From Micromonospora halophytica (GTDB lineage: Bacteria > Actinomycetota > Actinomycetes > Mycobacteriales > Micromonosporaceae), in the NCBI RefSeq assembly GCF_900090245.1, contig NZ_FMDN01000003.1:186001-250000 (forward strand): a stretch of DNA of 64,000 nt, read 5' to 3'. The notes beneath the pieces are model-generated. The model had not been told where the DNA came from. It searched no databases and saw only the letters and a program-made list of their open reading frames with translations. This document shows, piece after piece, positions 46,136 to 56,498 of this stretch; the stretch's first letter is position 1; each line of letters begins with the position of its first letter. A program made the position numbers and the translations under genes.

Positions 46136-46141
46136 ACCCTA
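46136..46141 (-). promoter_or_regulatory. xseA -10 element, leaderless
   Basis: TAGGGT on the minus strand, six bases before the xseA GTG, with no room for a ribosome binding site. The divergent ispH -10 is TACGAT at 46260-46265. Confidence 0.6.
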
Positions 46142-46271
46142 CGGTCAGGCTCCGACGACCTGCGGCAGGCCCGACCGGGCGTGCTGCTCGCCGGGGTGGC
46201 GGTGAGCGCCTCCTCCCGTACCCCGGCTGCGGCCTCCTGCCGGCGCGGACGCGGCCACGTACGATGGTCGG

Positions 46272-47261
46272 GTGACTCAGGCTGAGACGACTCCCCGGAC
46301 CGGCAAGCGCGTGCTCCTGGCCAAGCCCCGCGGCTACTGCGCGGGCGTGGACCGGGCGGTGCAGACCGTCGAGGAGGCGCTCAAGCTCTACGGCGCCCCG
46401 ATCTACGTGCGCAAGCAGATCGTGCACAACAAGCACGTGGTGCGGACCCTGGAGGCGCAGGGCGCGATCTTCGTGGAGGAGAACGAGGAGGTGCCGGAGG
46501 GCGCCACCGTCATCTTCTCCGCGCACGGCGTCGCCCCCGAGGTCTACGAGCAGGCGAAGGCGCGCTCGCTGAAGGCGATCGACGCGACCTGCCCGCTGGT
46601 GACGAAGGTGCACCAGGAGGCCAAGCGGTTCGCCGCGGAGGACTACGACATCCTGCTCATCGGCCACGAGGGGCACGAGGAGGTGGTCGGCACCGCCGGT
46701 GAGGCTCCCGCGCACATCCAGCTCGTCGACGGCCCCGAGGGCGTCGACAAGGTCACCGTGCGGGACCCGAACAAGGTCGTCTGGCTCTCCCAGACCACCC
46801 TGTCGGTGGACGAGACGATGGAGACCGTGGCCCGGCTCAAGTCGCGGCTGCCGCTGCTCCAGTCGCCACCCAGCGACGACATCTGCTACGCCACCTCCAA
46901 CCGGCAGCACGTGGTCAAGGAGATCGCCCCCGAGTGCGACGTGGTGATCGTCGTCGGCTCGCGCAACTCCTCCAACTCGGTACGCCTGGTCGAGGTGGCC
47001 CTGGACGCGGGCGCCCGCGCCGGTCACCTGGTCGACTTCGCCCACGAGATCGACGACGCCTGGCTGGCGGGGGCCACCACGGTCGGCCTGACCTCCGGCG
47101 CCAGCGTGCCGGACGAACTGGTGCAGGAGGTGCTGGCGCACCTGGCCGAGCGGGGCTTCACCGACGTGGACGAGGTGGTCACCGCCAACGAGCGGCTGAC
47201 CTTCTCGCTGCCGCAGGAGCTCAAGCGGGACATGAAGGCCGCGGCGGCGGTTCGGGGCTGA
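46272..47261 (+). CDS. ispH: 4-hydroxy-3-methylbut-2-enyl diphosphate reductase
   Basis: A 329-residue iron-sulfur enzyme, the last step of the MEP isoprenoid pathway, making IPP and DMAPP. The cluster ligands are Cys23 (PRGYCAGV), Cys107 (DATCPLV) and Cys205 (DDICYAT). [19 protein letters not shown] and SAHGVAPEV are substrate-site motifs. GTG at 46272 follows TACGAT by 6 bases, a leaderless start. Its products feed the prenyltransferase at 30348-31118. Position next to xseA is conserved in mycobacteria (lytB2). Confidence 0.97.
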   Translation: MTQAETTPRTGKRVLLAKPRGYCAGVDRAVQTVEEALKLYGAPIYVRKQIVHNKHVVRTLEAQGAIFVEENEEVPEGATVIFSAHGVAPEVYEQAKARSLKAIDATCPLVTKVHQEAKRFAAEDYDILLIGHEGHEEVVGTAGEAPAHIQLVDGPEGVDKVTVRDPNKVVWLSQTTLSVDETMETVARLKSRLPLLQSPPSDDICYATSNRQHVVKEIAPECDVVIVVGSRNSSNSVRLVEVALDAGARAGHLVDFAHEIDDAWLAGATTVGLTSGASVPDELVQEVLAHLAERGFTDVDEVVTANERLTFSLPQELKRDMKAAAAVRG

Positions 47262-47302
47262 CCATCCGGAACGGATCGGCGCCACGGCACGTCAGAGGGG
47301 GT

Positions 47303-47752
47303 ATGAAGACTCCTCGGATGGCTTTCGCCGCGCTGGTCGCCTGCGCGGCGCTGACCGCCTGCGGCGGCCAGGACGCGGGCGACGGAACGGGCACGCCCAG
47401 CCCTTCGGAAGGATCGCCGGTGACCAGCGCGCCCAGCACCGACCCGGCCGACCCGACCGGCCCCAGCGCGCCGCCGCCGAGCGACCCGGCGACCGCGCTG
47501 CCGCCGACGAAGCGGCCGACGCCCGGCCCCAGCCTGCCGCCCGGCCCCGGCGCGAACACGATCTCCGGCACCGTCGAGGCCGGGGTGGAGCCGGGCTGTC
47601 TCATGCTCGACGGCTTCCAGCTCATCGGCGGTCCCCGCGACGTGCTGACCCCGGGTGCGAAGGTGACGGTCACCGGCAAGCCGCAGCCCGACATGATGAC
47701 CACCTGCCAGCAGGGCACCCCCTTCACGGTCGAGTCCGCCCGCCGGTCCTGA
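47303..47752 (+). CDS. Small lipoprotein of unknown function
   Basis: A 149-residue protein with a signal peptide and lipobox LTAC (Cys20). A 65-residue Pro/Ser/Thr-rich linker leads to a small C-terminal domain (GTVEAGVEPGCLMLDGFQLI, GAKVTVTGKPQPDMMTTC) with two Cys, likely a disulfide. AGAGGGGG precedes ATG at 47303. It is 41 bases after ispH on the same strand. Such small beta-domains of unknown role are common in Micromonospora-type genomes; function cannot be assigned. Confidence 0.75.
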   Translation: MKTPRMAFAALVACAALTACGGQDAGDGTGTPSPSEGSPVTSAPSTDPADPTGPSAPPPSDPATALPPTKRPTPGPSLPPGPGANTISGTVEAGVEPGCLMLDGFQLIGGPRDVLTPGAKVTVTGKPQPDMMTTCQQGTPFTVESARRS

Positions 47753-47873
47753 CCGACCCCGCGTCCGCGACCGCACACACGACGGCAGGAGGCCCGCCCC
47801 CCGACGGGGATCCCCAGCGCGGGAGCCCGCCCCCGACATTCGGGGACGGGCTCCGGCGGGTGCTACGGACGGA

Positions 47874-50800
47874 TCAGTTCACGGCGCCGATGGAGACCGC
47901 GCTGCGGCCGACGACCGCGCCTTCGGTGGTCACCACGGCCAGTTCGCCGTAGAGCTCCCGGCCGTCGGCCGGGGCGGCCAGGGCGGTCACCGTACCGGTG
48001 AGGGTGGCGGTGGCGCCGTGGGCCAGGGTGAGCGGGGTGCTCGGGGCCGACAGGCTGCCCAGCGCCGACGACGAGAACGAGTCCCGGTAGTCGTACGCCG
48101 TGCTGCCGCCGGCACCGTCGACCGCGTAGCCCTCGACGACCACCCGGTAGGTGCCGGGCGCCGGATTGGCGAGGGTCACCGCCTCCTCGGAGTCACCGTC
48201 GGCGGACTGGCCGACCGCGGTGTCACCCCGGAAGACGTACAGGTCCAGGTCGGCGGCGGCGTTCGCCGGGTTGCCGATCCGGGCGGTGAACTGGCTGACG
48301 CCCTCCGGCACCTCGACGGTGAACTCCTGGGTGCCGAGCTCCGCGATCGTCGGCCGCTCGTTGCGCACGCTGGAGAGGGGACCGCCCTGGCCGGCCACCG
48401 AGACCGGGCCGAAGGTGTTGGTCAGGTCCCACGTCACCGGGGTGGCCTCACCGGCGTCGACCGCCGGCAGTTCGACCACGGCCGGCTCGACCGCGACACC
48501 CTGGATCCGCACCGTGAGCTGGAACGGGTTGTTCAGCGACGGCGAGGTACGACGCGACTCGACCTCGATCTCCCAGACGCCCGGGATCGGGTTCTGGTAG
48601 TCCCGCTCCTGCGGCTTGCAGGTCGCCGGGTTGGAGAAGTTGGTGAAGCAGGCCAGGCTGGAGGTGCTCTCCACCGGAACGCCGTACGGGTTGAAGGCGA
48701 TGAAGCGGGTCTGCGAGCCGGTGGCGATGCCGGAGAGGTTCACCTGCAGCGCACCGGTACCCGGCGGCACGGTCACGTAGTACGACGTGACGCCGTTGCG
48801 GTCCACCGAACCTTCGGCCGAGAACGCGTAGCTCGGCTCACGGGTGTCGACGGACGCGACCACCACGAGGGAGACCTCGAAGTCGACCGTGTTGGTCTTC
48901 GGGTCGTCGACCAGCATCAGGGCGCCGTGGGCACCGGCCGCCTTCGCCTTGGCGGTGACGGTGACGGTGACGGGCTTGTTCAGCGGCAGCGAGACGGTCT
49001 TCGGCGCCTTGAAGGTGCCGTCGTTGCCCCGCAGCGTGACGTTGTGCCTGACCGAGCCGGCCGGCCCGCTGGTGCGGGTGAGCGTGACCTGGTAGGTCTT
49101 GCTCTGGCCGACCTTCTGGCCGCCCTCGACCGAGGCGCAGCGGTTGTAGACGCCCGTGCCGCGGTTCGGGGTGGACAGCTGCTCCGACAGCACGGTGCAG
49201 ACCGGAGCCTCGGAGGTGTACGAGCGGGTCTCGACGCCCTTGCGCAGCAGCTTCCAGGCGCCCGGCACGTTGACCATGCCGTAGCCCTGGCCGTACGTCG
49301 GAACGCCCTTGATCGGCTTGGCCGAGCTGTAGATGGCCCGGCGCAGCGCGGCCGGGGTGACGCCCTTGTCGGTCGCCTTGGCGGCCGACAGCAGCAGCGC
49401 GGCGGCGCCGGCTGCCTGCGGGGAGGACATCGAGGTGCCGTTGAACATGCCGTAGCCCGGCGGCAGCGCGTAGCCGGCCTCGGGGACCGGGCTGCCCGCC
49501 TGCCAGACCGGGATGGTGGAGATGGCGGAGCCGGGCGCGGTGATGTTCGGCTTGAAGCCGCCGTCCTCACGCGGGCCGCGCGAGGAGAAGTTGAACAGCG
49601 CGTTCTTCGCCCGCACCACCGAGCCGTAGTTGGCCAGCCAGGTGTCCTTGCTGATGCTGGCCGCGGTGCTGATCACGTTGGCCGCGACCGACGGGTCGCC
49701 GACCGTGTTCAGACCCGGGCCGCTGTTACCGGCCGAGATGACCAGCTGCACGCCGTAGGTGGTGATCAGGTTGTTGTACAGCTCCGCGCGGGCGTTGTTG
49801 CCGTCGTTGAGCGCCGGCAGGCCACCGATAGACATGTTGACCACGTCGACCTTGCGGTTGATCACCAGGTCGGCCATGCCGGTGGTGAGCGCCGCGTAGG
49901 TGCAGCCGCCGCCCCAGGTGCAGGCGCGGGAGGAGACCACCTTGGCGCCGGGCGCGGCTCCGTCGAAGGCGTCGTTGCCCAGCATGTCGTTGGCGGCGGT
50001 GATGCCCGCGACATGGCTGCCGTGCGCGTCCTCGACGATGCCGATGTTGACGTAGTCGACCAGGCCCGGGCCGCCGAGCGGGGTGGTGTCGACGTCCTCG
50101 CGGTACTCGACCACGAACGGCATCTGCTCGCGGACCCCAGTCGCCGGGTTGTCGGTGCCGAAGTGCCCGACGTCGAACTTCTCCTTGTACGGCCGCATCA
50201 GGGCCTCGTCGGTGAAGTCCCGGTCCAGGTCGACGTCCACCCAGATGTCGTTGGTGGCGGGGTTGTAGAGCACGCCCCACACGTCGGTGGTGTCGCCGTC
50301 CCGGTTGACGTCGCCGCCCGGCTCGCTGCCGGCGGTGATCGACTCACGGAAGGTGCTGAACCGGTAGGTGCCCGCCGGAGCGGTCCAGGTCGCGCCGGCC
50401 GCGGTGAACGACGGACCGGTCACCTCGGTGATCATCGGACGCCAGGTCGCGTCCTCGAACGGGTCCGTTGCGGTGACCCAGTCGACGATCTTGCGCTCAC
50501 CGGTGGTGGTCCGCTGGAGAGCAGGGTGGTCGAGGTCCACACCGGAGTCCATGATGCCGATGGTGACGCCCCGGCCGTCCCACTCCGGGTGCTGCTCGAC
50601 GAAGCGGACGGCGCCAGTCTCGTTGGCCGGCATGTAGGGGTTGGCGGCGCGGGTGGCCTCGCCCGGCCCGGGGAGGGTCGTGCCCTGCTTCGCCGCCTTC
50701 CGTCCGGTGGGGGCGGCCTCCGGCTTCGGGTCCGGCCGCTGGATCTTCTCGTCGAGGTCGACTGCGGAGACGCCGGGCAGCGTGGCCGCCTTGACCACCT

Positions 50801-51140
50801 TGTCGGTGGGCACCTTGGCCAGGACGTAGCCGATGGTGTCGTACCGTTCGGTGACGGCGGCGCCCAGGCCCTTCAGGTCCTCGGCGACGTCCTTGGCCTC
50901 ACCCTTCTCGGTGGCGACGATGAGAGTGACGGTGGGGGCCTTCTCGGCCTCCGCCTCGGCGAGCAGCTTGGCGTCGTGCGACCCCAACGCCTCCACGGGG
51001 GTGGCCGGCGCGGCGCTGGGGCGGGAGGGTGCGGCGCTTGCGGTCGCGGCACCACCCGCGACGGTCACGGCGCTCGCCGCCACGACCGACGCGAAGAGCG
51101 CGGCGGAGGTACGCCGGCTCAGGTTTCGGGGTTTGCTCAC
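47874..51140 (-). CDS. Large secreted subtilisin-like serine protease
   Basis: A 1088-residue S8 protease with a signal peptide (cleavage near residue 37, TASAAP), an inhibitor-like propeptide (about 70-135), then catalytic Asp198 (IMDSGVD), His373 (DAHGSHVAG) and Ser570 (FNGTSMSSPQAAGA). An insert of about 175 residues separates Asp and His; residues 650-1088 form beta-rich domains including a pre-peptidase-like segment (AADLDLYVFRGD, NPAPGTYRVVVEGYAVDG). It resembles Streptomyces extracellular proteases. GTG at 51140 follows GGAGG. It is the largest gene here, probably for nutrient scavenging. Confidence 0.93.
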   Translation of the reverse strand: MSKPRNLSRRTSAALFASVVAASAVTVAGGAATASAAPSRPSAAPATPVEALGSHDAKLLAEAEAEKAPTVTLIVATEKGEAKDVAEDLKGLGAAVTERYDTIGYVLAKVPTDKVVKAATLPGVSAVDLDEKIQRPDPKPEAAPTGRKAAKQGTTLPGPGEATRAANPYMPANETGAVRFVEQHPEWDGRGVTIGIMDSGVDLDHPALQRTTTGERKIVDWVTATDPFEDATWRPMITEVTGPSFTAAGATWTAPAGTYRFSTFRESITAGSEPGGDVNRDGDTTDVWGVLYNPATNDIWVDVDLDRDFTDEALMRPYKEKFDVGHFGTDNPATGVREQMPFVVEYREDVDTTPLGGPGLVDYVNIGIVEDAHGSHVAGITAANDMLGNDAFDGAAPGAKVVSSRACTWGGGCTYAALTTGMADLVINRKVDVVNMSIGGLPALNDGNNARAELYNNLITTYGVQLVISAGNSGPGLNTVGDPSVAANVISTAASISKDTWLANYGSVVRAKNALFNFSSRGPREDGGFKPNITAPGSAISTIPVWQAGSPVPEAGYALPPGYGMFNGTSMSSPQAAGAAALLLSAAKATDKGVTPAALRRAIYSSAKPIKGVPTYGQGYGMVNVPGAWKLLRKGVETRSYTSEAPVCTVLSEQLSTPNRGTGVYNRCASVEGGQKVGQSKTYQVTLTRTSGPAGSVRHNVTLRGNDGTFKAPKTVSLPLNKPVTVTVTAKAKAAGAHGALMLVDDPKTNTVDFEVSLVVVASVDTREPSYAFSAEGSVDRNGVTSYYVTVPPGTGALQVNLSGIATGSQTRFIAFNPYGVPVESTSSLACFTNFSNPATCKPQERDYQNPIPGVWEIEVESRRTSPSLNNPFQLTVRIQGVAVEPAVVELPAVDAGEATPVTWDLTNTFGPVSVAGQGGPLSSVRNERPTIAELGTQEFTVEVPEGVSQFTARIGNPANAAADLDLYVFRGDTAVGQSADGDSEEAVTLANPAPGTYRVVVEGYAVDGAGGSTAYDYRDSFSSSALGSLSAPSTPLTLAHGATATLTGTVTALAAPADGRELYGELAVVTTEGAVVGRSAVSIGAVN

Positions 51141-51220
51141 GTTCTCTTTCCTCCAGAGAACAGGGCCCTGAGATGACAGGGCACGCGTGAGCGAAATCCT
51201 TTGTGCTGCGTAGCTCCGGT

Positions 51221-51279
51221 GTCACTACCGGCCGGTATGTTGTGACCCCATCGTGACATGCACGGGTGCGCACTGTCAC
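51221..51279. promoter_or_regulatory. Nested palindromes in the protease promoter region
   Basis: TACCGGCCGGTA (51226-51237) is a perfect 12-base palindrome flanked by GTCAC (51221) and GTGAC (51242). A second pair, GTGACA (51253-51258) and TGTCAC (51274-51279), follows. All lie 80-140 bases upstream of the protease GTG, where a regulator would bind. No matching regulator gene is adjacent. Confidence 0.5.
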
Positions 51280-51289
51280 ATGCGAACTG

Positions 51290-52453
51290 CTAGGCGGAGC
51301 GCTCCATGGTGGACGGATCGTCGAGCAGCTCGGGCGCCTGCGGCTGCCGGGGTGTCAGCTCCACCTGTGCCGGCGTCGTCAACTCCTGGTCGGAGACGCC
51401 CAGCTCGGCCAGCTTGCGGGCGCTGACCAGCACCCGCGCCTCCAGCGAGCCGACCGCCCGGTTGTAGGCGGTCACCGCCCCGCCCAGCGAGGCGCCCAGC
51501 TTGCCGACGTGCTCGCCCAAGGTGGACAGCCGGCCGTACAGCTCGCGGGCCAGCGAGTGCACCGCCACCGCGTTGCGGGCCAGCGCCTCCTGTCGCCACG
51601 AGTAGGCCACCGTGCGCAGCATCGCCACCAGGGTCGCCGGGGTCGCCAGCACCACGTTGCGGGCGAAGGCGTGCTCCAGCAGGGTCGGGTCGCGCTGCAA
51701 CGCCACGTCCAGGAACGGGTCGGCGGGCACGAAGAGCACCACGAACTCCGGCGTCGAGTCGAAGGCCGCCCAGTACGACTTCGCGGCCAGCGCGTCGACG
51801 TGCGCCCGCAGGTGCCGGGCGTGCGCGTCGAGATGGGTGTCCCGCCCCCGCTCGTCGCGCGCCTCCATCGCCGTCAGGTACGCGTCGAAGGGCGCCTTGG
51901 CGTCCACCACCACCGTTCGGCCGCCGTGCAGCCGGACCACCAGGTCGGGGCGTACCCCCTGGTGGTCGGTGGCGGCGGTGACCTGCTCGCTGAAGTCGCA
52001 GTGCTCCAGCATGCCGGCCGCCTCGACGATCCGGCGGAGCTGGTGCTCGCCCCACCGGCCGCGCACCTGCGGCGCGCGCAGCGCGGCGACCAGCTGCTTG
52101 GTCTCGGTGCGCAGCTCGCCGGAGACCGTGCTCATGGCGCGTACCTGCTCGCGCAGCTCGGCGTAGGCGTCCACCCGGTCGCGTTCCAGCTCACCCACCC
52201 GCTGCTCGTACCGGCGGAGGGTGTCGTGCAGTGGGGCGACCGCCCGGGCCACCGCCTCCTGGGACTGGGCGGTCGCCTCGTAGCTGAGCGCCCGCATCGA
52301 CTGCTCCAGCCGCCCCTCGCCCTCCCGGGTGGCCGCCAGGGTGGCCTCCAGTCGGGCGACCTCCGCCGCCGACCGGGCCCGGGCCAGGTGCCAACCCCCG
52401 ACGCCGCCGGCGGCGAGACAGACGACCACCACGGCCAGCGTCGACAGGTCCAT
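51290..52453 (-). CDS. rmuC: DNA recombination protein RmuC
   Basis: A 387-residue protein: N-terminal transmembrane helix (LAVVVVCLAAGGVGGWHLA), a coiled coil (about 25-120) and the RmuC nuclease-fold domain: RGRWGEHQLRRIVEAAGM, RPDLVVRLHGGRTVVVDAK, VVLFVPADPFLDVAL and TLVAMLRTVAYSWRQE. RmuC limits inversions at short repeats in E. coli. ATG at 52453. It diverges from the next gene. The C-terminus is Pro-rich. Confidence 0.93.
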   Translation of the reverse strand: MDLSTLAVVVVCLAAGGVGGWHLARARSAAEVARLEATLAATREGEGRLEQSMRALSYEATAQSQEAVARAVAPLHDTLRRYEQRVGELERDRVDAYAELREQVRAMSTVSGELRTETKQLVAALRAPQVRGRWGEHQLRRIVEAAGMLEHCDFSEQVTAATDHQGVRPDLVVRLHGGRTVVVDAKAPFDAYLTAMEARDERGRDTHLDAHARHLRAHVDALAAKSYWAAFDSTPEFVVLFVPADPFLDVALQRDPTLLEHAFARNVVLATPATLVAMLRTVAYSWRQEALARNAVAVHSLARELYGRLSTLGEHVGKLGASLGGAVTAYNRAVGSLEARVLVSARKLAELGVSDQELTTPAQVELTPRQPQAPELLDDPSTMERSA

Positions 52454-52507
52454 CCCCCGAGCATGCCAAAGGGGTACGACCAGCGCCCGGCGGGTACGTT
52501 CAGCGGC

Positions 52508-53293
52508 ATGGAACTTCTGCTCGTGGCGATCCTTGCCGTCCTGCTGGTCGGCGGGCTCGTGTGGTGGCGGCGGGAACGGGCCGCCCGGGAGGCGCGCAGC
52601 CTCGCCGACGTCCGGGCCGACGCCCAGCGCTGGTACGAGCGCCTCGGCGGCCAGGTGATGAACCTGCACGGCGACGCCCCAGCCGTACGCCAGGCGCTGG
52701 TCGACGCCGCCGAACGCTACAACGCCGCCGGCAGCCAGTTGGAGCAGGCACGCACGGTCCATCAGTACCGGCTGGCCCGGGAGACCGCCCTGGAAGGGCT
52801 GGCGTACGCGCGCGCGGCGCGGGTGGCGCTGGGCCTGGACCCGGGCCCGGAGCTGCCGCCGCTGGCCGCCGCGCAGGGCACCGGGGAGTTGACCAGGGAA
52901 CGCCAGGTGCAGGTGCAGGGGCAGACCTTCAAGGCCGGCCCGCAGCCGGGCCGGGACACGCCGTACTACTACCCGGGCGGGCGACTCCGGGGCCGGCCGG
53001 TGCCGGCCGGCTGGTACTCCACCCCGTGGTGGAAGACCGCGCTCGGCGCCGGTGCCGGGGTGATCGGCGGCATGCTGATCGCCGACGCGCTCTTCTCCCC
53101 GGCCTTCGCCGACCCGGGCTACGACGCCGGCAACCAGGAGGGCTTCGGCGACGGCGCGACGGACCAGGGCGCCGGCGGCGACCAGGGCGACTTCGGCGGG
53201 GCCGCCGGGGACTTCGGTGGCGGCGACTTCGGGGGCGGCGACTTCGGCGGGGGCGACTTCGGCGGGGGCGACTTCGGGGGCGGCGACTGGTGA
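52508..53293 (+). CDS. Membrane-anchored protein with DFGGG repeats
   Basis: A 261-residue protein: N-terminal helix (LLVAILAVLLVGGLVWW), a helical region (ADVRADAQRWYERLGGQ, YRLARETALEGLAYARAAR), a WYSTPWWKTALGAG segment with a second hydrophobic helix, and a C-terminus of five DFGGG units (about 53213-53290). The layout resembles actinobacterial membrane proteins with a Gly-rich tail; the function is unknown. ATG at 52508 lies 7 bases after TACGTT. It is divergent from rmuC. Confidence 0.8.
   Translation: MELLLVAILAVLLVGGLVWWRRERAAREARSLADVRADAQRWYERLGGQVMNLHGDAPAVRQALVDAAERYNAAGSQLEQARTVHQYRLARETALEGLAYARAARVALGLDPGPELPPLAAAQGTGELTRERQVQVQGQTFKAGPQPGRDTPYYYPGGRLRGRPVPAGWYSTPWWKTALGAGAGVIGGMLIADALFSPAFADPGYDAGNQEGFGDGATDQGAGGDQGDFGGAAGDFGGGDFGGGDFGGGDFGGGDFGGGDW
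53207..53290 (+). repeat. 15-base in-frame repeat encoding DFGGG
   Basis: Five near-identical units of the form GGCGACTTCGGNGGC encode consecutive DFGGG blocks at the end of the 52508 gene. Tandem coding repeats like this change copy number easily. Confidence 0.7.
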
Positions 53294-53388
53294 GCCGCCG
53301 CGGGTGGGCCTGCTGAGGGACGCCGGACCCGGCCCGTGCCCCGCCTCACCGCCCGACGACGCCGGCCCCACCGCACGACACGACGAGG

Positions 53389-53417
53389 AAGGCCCCGGTC
53401 ACGCGGACCGGGGCCTT
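53389..53417. terminator. Strong hairpin between convergent genes
   Basis: AAGGCCCCGGTC (53389-53400) and GACCGGGGCCTT (53406-53417) are perfect 12-base arms with a 5-base loop, with ACGACGA and TCGTCGT just outside. It terminates the DFGGG gene and PEP carboxylase from either side. Confidence 0.85.
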
Positions 53418-53432
53418 CGTCGTACCGGTGGA

Positions 53433-56222
53433 TCAGCCGGTGTTGCGCATGCCGGCGGCGATGCCGTTGACCGTGGTGAGCAGCGCCCGCTCCAGGGCGG
53501 TGCCGTCGCTCGGGGCACGCCGGCCGCCCGGCGCGGTCGCCACCGCGCGCCCGGCGGCGCCGGAGTCCCGGTACTGCCGCAGCAGCGCCACCTGGAGGTG
53601 GTGCAGCGGCTCCAGGTAGGTGTCCCGCACCGCGAGGGTGCGCTGGAGCACCGGGGAGTTCTCCAGCAGGGCCGGCGCGGAGGTGACCGCCAGCACCTCC
53701 TGCTTGGTCAGCTCGTACTCCTGCTCGATCTTGTCGAAGATCGGGTGCAGCTTCTTCGGGACCAGCGTCTCCACGTACCGGCGGGCGATGGTCAGGTCGG
53801 TCTTGGTCAGCATCATCTCGACGTTCGACAGGAACGTGCGGAAGAAGTGCCAGTTGCGGTTCATCTCGGCGAGGACGTCCTCCAGGCCGGCCGCCCGGGC
53901 CGCCGCCAGGCCGGAACCCACCCCGAACCAGCCGGGCACGATCTGCCGGGTCTGCGTCCAGCCGAACACCCACGGGATGGCCCGCAGGCCGGACAGCCCG
54001 GCCCCGGTGTTCGGCCGCTTCGCCGGCCGGGAGCCGATGTTCAGCGCGCCGAGCAGCTCGGTCGGGGTCGACGCCCAGAAGTAGGCCGGCAGGTCCGGGT
54101 CCTCCACCAGCGACCGGTACGACCGGTACGCCGAGGAGGAGACCACGTCCATCGTCGCGTCCCAGCGCTCCAGCATCTCGGCCGGCTGGCGGGGCGCGGT
54201 GTGCAGCAGCGTCGCCTGGAGCACCGCGGCCACGGTCAGCTCCAGGTTCTCCCGGGCCAGCGCGGGCAGCGTGTACTTGTCGGAGATGACCTCGCCCTGC
54301 TCGGTCACCTTGATCGCGCCGTCCAGCGTGCCGTACGGCTGGGCCAGGATCGCGTCGTGGGTGGGGCCGCCACCGCGACCCACCGTGCCGCCCCGGCCGT
54401 GGAAGAGCCGCAGGTGCACGCCGTGCCGGGCGGCCACGTCGCGCAGCGCGCGCTGCGCCCGGTGGATCGACCACTGGCTGGTGGTGATGCCGGCCTCCTT
54501 GTTGGAGTCGGAGTAACCCAGCATCACCTCCTGCACGTCGCCCCGGGCCGCGACCAGCGCCCGGTACGCGGGCAGGGACAGCAGCTCGTCCAACAGCTCG
54601 CCACCGGCGTTCAGCTCGGCCGGGGTCTCCAGCAGCGGCACGATGCCGATCCGGGCCCGGCCGCTGTGCACGTCGACCAGGCCGGCCTCGCGGGCCAGCA
54701 CCACGGCGGCGAGGATGTCGTCCACGCCCAGGGTCATCGAGATGATGTACGACTCGATGACCTCGGTGCCGAACCGGTCCTGCGCCTCCCGGATCGTCGC
54801 GAACACGTCGAACGTCTTCTGCGCGCTCTCGGTCAGCGGCGTGTCCAGGGTGGAGAGCGGCCGGCGGCCGGTCAGCTCGTCGGCGAGCAGCTTGGTGCGC
54901 TCCAGCCGGCTCAGCGACGGGTAGTCGGAGACCTCGCCGACGGCCGCGTAGAGCTGACTGAGCACCTCGTGGTGCTTCTCGGCGTGCTCCCGCACGTCCA
55001 TCGTCGCCAGGTGCAGGCCGAACGCGGAGACCGTACGGATGGTGGAGGCGAGCCGGCCGACCGCGGTGAGCTGCCCGGAGTTGCGGGCCAGCGAGGCGCG
55101 CAGCAGCTCCAGGTCGGCGATCAGCTCGGCCGAGCCGCGGTAGTCCCGCCCCGGCGTGTGCGCGGTGCCGGTGCGCAGCCGCTCCCGGGTGTTGGCCAGC
55201 TTCGCCTTCACGCACCGGGCCTTGAGCCGGTACGGCTCCTCGGCGTTGACCCGGCGGAACCGGGGAGCCACCTCGGGCAGCGCGTCCAGGTCGGCGGCGA
55301 GGCTGGCGGAGAGATCGAGGGAGACCGCGCGCAGCCGGCGGGAGACGGAGACCTCGCTGATGAGGTGGTCCATCGCCTTCTCGGTGGCAGCGATGCCGTG
55401 CTCGTGCTGGATGCGCAGCACCTCACGGGTGACCGTCGGAGTGACGAACGGGTTGCCGTCGCGGTCACCGCCGATCCAGGTGCCGAAGGTCAGCGGGCGG
55501 GACGTCGGCGAGGTCTCCACGCCCAGGGTGCGCAGCGTGTCGGCGAGGTCGTCGAGCACCTGCGGGGCGGCCTCGGCGTACAGGTCGCGCAGGTAGTAGA
55601 TGGCGTTGCGGGCCTCGTCGGTCGGGTCGGGCCGGTCCAGCCGCAGCTCGTCGGTCTGCCACATCAGGTCCAGCAGCTCGGCCAGGCGCCGGTTGGCGGG
55701 CCCCTCGTCGCTGGCCCCGTAGAGGATGGCGTTGCTGGTCTCGGTGTCCAGCTCGTCGGCGATGGCGCGCAGCTTGGACAGGATGGACCGGCGGGCCGCC
55801 TCGGTCGGGTGGGCGGTGAACACCGGGCGTACCGCGAGCCGGCGGGCCGCCGCCGCGATCTCCTCGGCCGGCACCCCGCGCTCGGCGATCATCTTGGCCG
55901 CCTGGTCCAGCCAGCCGCCGTGCATGGCCCGGCGACGGCGCAGGTCCCGCGCCCGGTGCACCTGCTCGGTGATGTTGGCCAGGTGGAAGTAGGTGGAGAA
56001 GGCGCGGGCCAGCTTCGTGCCGGTGGTCACGTCCAGCCCGCCGAGGCGCTGCGCGGCGGCCGGGGCGTCGGAGCGGACCTGGGCGCGGATCTCCTCGACC
56101 AGGTCGAGCAGGGGGCGGCCCTCCTGCCGGGCCAGGGTCTGGCCGAGCAGGGTGCCGAGGCGGCGGATGTCGGCCCGGAGAGCGGCGTCGGGCCCGTCGT
56201 GGTCGTGCTGGTCGGTCACCAT
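53433..56222 (-). CDS. ppc: Phosphoenolpyruvate carboxylase
   Basis: A 929-residue anaplerotic enzyme forming oxaloacetate from PEP and bicarbonate. Signature motifs: [13 protein letters not shown] with the catalytic His, [43 protein letters not shown] and the C-terminal MRNTG. Length and order are standard. ATG at 56222 has AGGAG only 3 bases away; GTG at 56219, one codon later, is better spaced and may be the real start. With pckG it sets the PEP-oxaloacetate balance. Confidence 0.96.
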   Translation of the reverse strand: MVTDQHDHDGPDAALRADIRRLGTLLGQTLARQEGRPLLDLVEEIRAQVRSDAPAAAQRLGGLDVTTGTKLARAFSTYFHLANITEQVHRARDLRRRRAMHGGWLDQAAKMIAERGVPAEEIAAAARRLAVRPVFTAHPTEAARRSILSKLRAIADELDTETSNAILYGASDEGPANRRLAELLDLMWQTDELRLDRPDPTDEARNAIYYLRDLYAEAAPQVLDDLADTLRTLGVETSPTSRPLTFGTWIGGDRDGNPFVTPTVTREVLRIQHEHGIAATEKAMDHLISEVSVSRRLRAVSLDLSASLAADLDALPEVAPRFRRVNAEEPYRLKARCVKAKLANTRERLRTGTAHTPGRDYRGSAELIADLELLRASLARNSGQLTAVGRLASTIRTVSAFGLHLATMDVREHAEKHHEVLSQLYAAVGEVSDYPSLSRLERTKLLADELTGRRPLSTLDTPLTESAQKTFDVFATIREAQDRFGTEVIESYIISMTLGVDDILAAVVLAREAGLVDVHSGRARIGIVPLLETPAELNAGGELLDELLSLPAYRALVAARGDVQEVMLGYSDSNKEAGITTSQWSIHRAQRALRDVAARHGVHLRLFHGRGGTVGRGGGPTHDAILAQPYGTLDGAIKVTEQGEVISDKYTLPALARENLELTVAAVLQATLLHTAPRQPAEMLERWDATMDVVSSSAYRSYRSLVEDPDLPAYFWASTPTELLGALNIGSRPAKRPNTGAGLSGLRAIPWVFGWTQTRQIVPGWFGVGSGLAAARAAGLEDVLAEMNRNWHFFRTFLSNVEMMLTKTDLTIARRYVETLVPKKLHPIFDKIEQEYELTKQEVLAVTSAPALLENSPVLQRTLAVRDTYLEPLHHLQVALLRQYRDSGAAGRAVATAPGGRRAPSDGTALERALLTTVNGIAAGMRNTG

Positions 56223-56498
56223 GCGCTCCTTACGTGAGTACGAAGGACAGCGCTGTCCGACTCCATGGATCGTATCGGTGCAGACCCCCCGGCAAGGAGG
56301 GGGTCAGGGATGTCGCCTTCCCCACGATCATGGCCGGCCGGAGACCTTGACGGGGCGTCCGACGGCCTGCCGGCACTCATCCTCCACACCGCCAGCCTAT
56401 GGCCCGGGTCCGTCGGTGATGTGAGTTTCTGTCGCTCGACCCGGTCCGCCCTGCCGCCGGCCGGGAAAACCGGTGGTGGCCCTGGCTAACCTCCGGAC

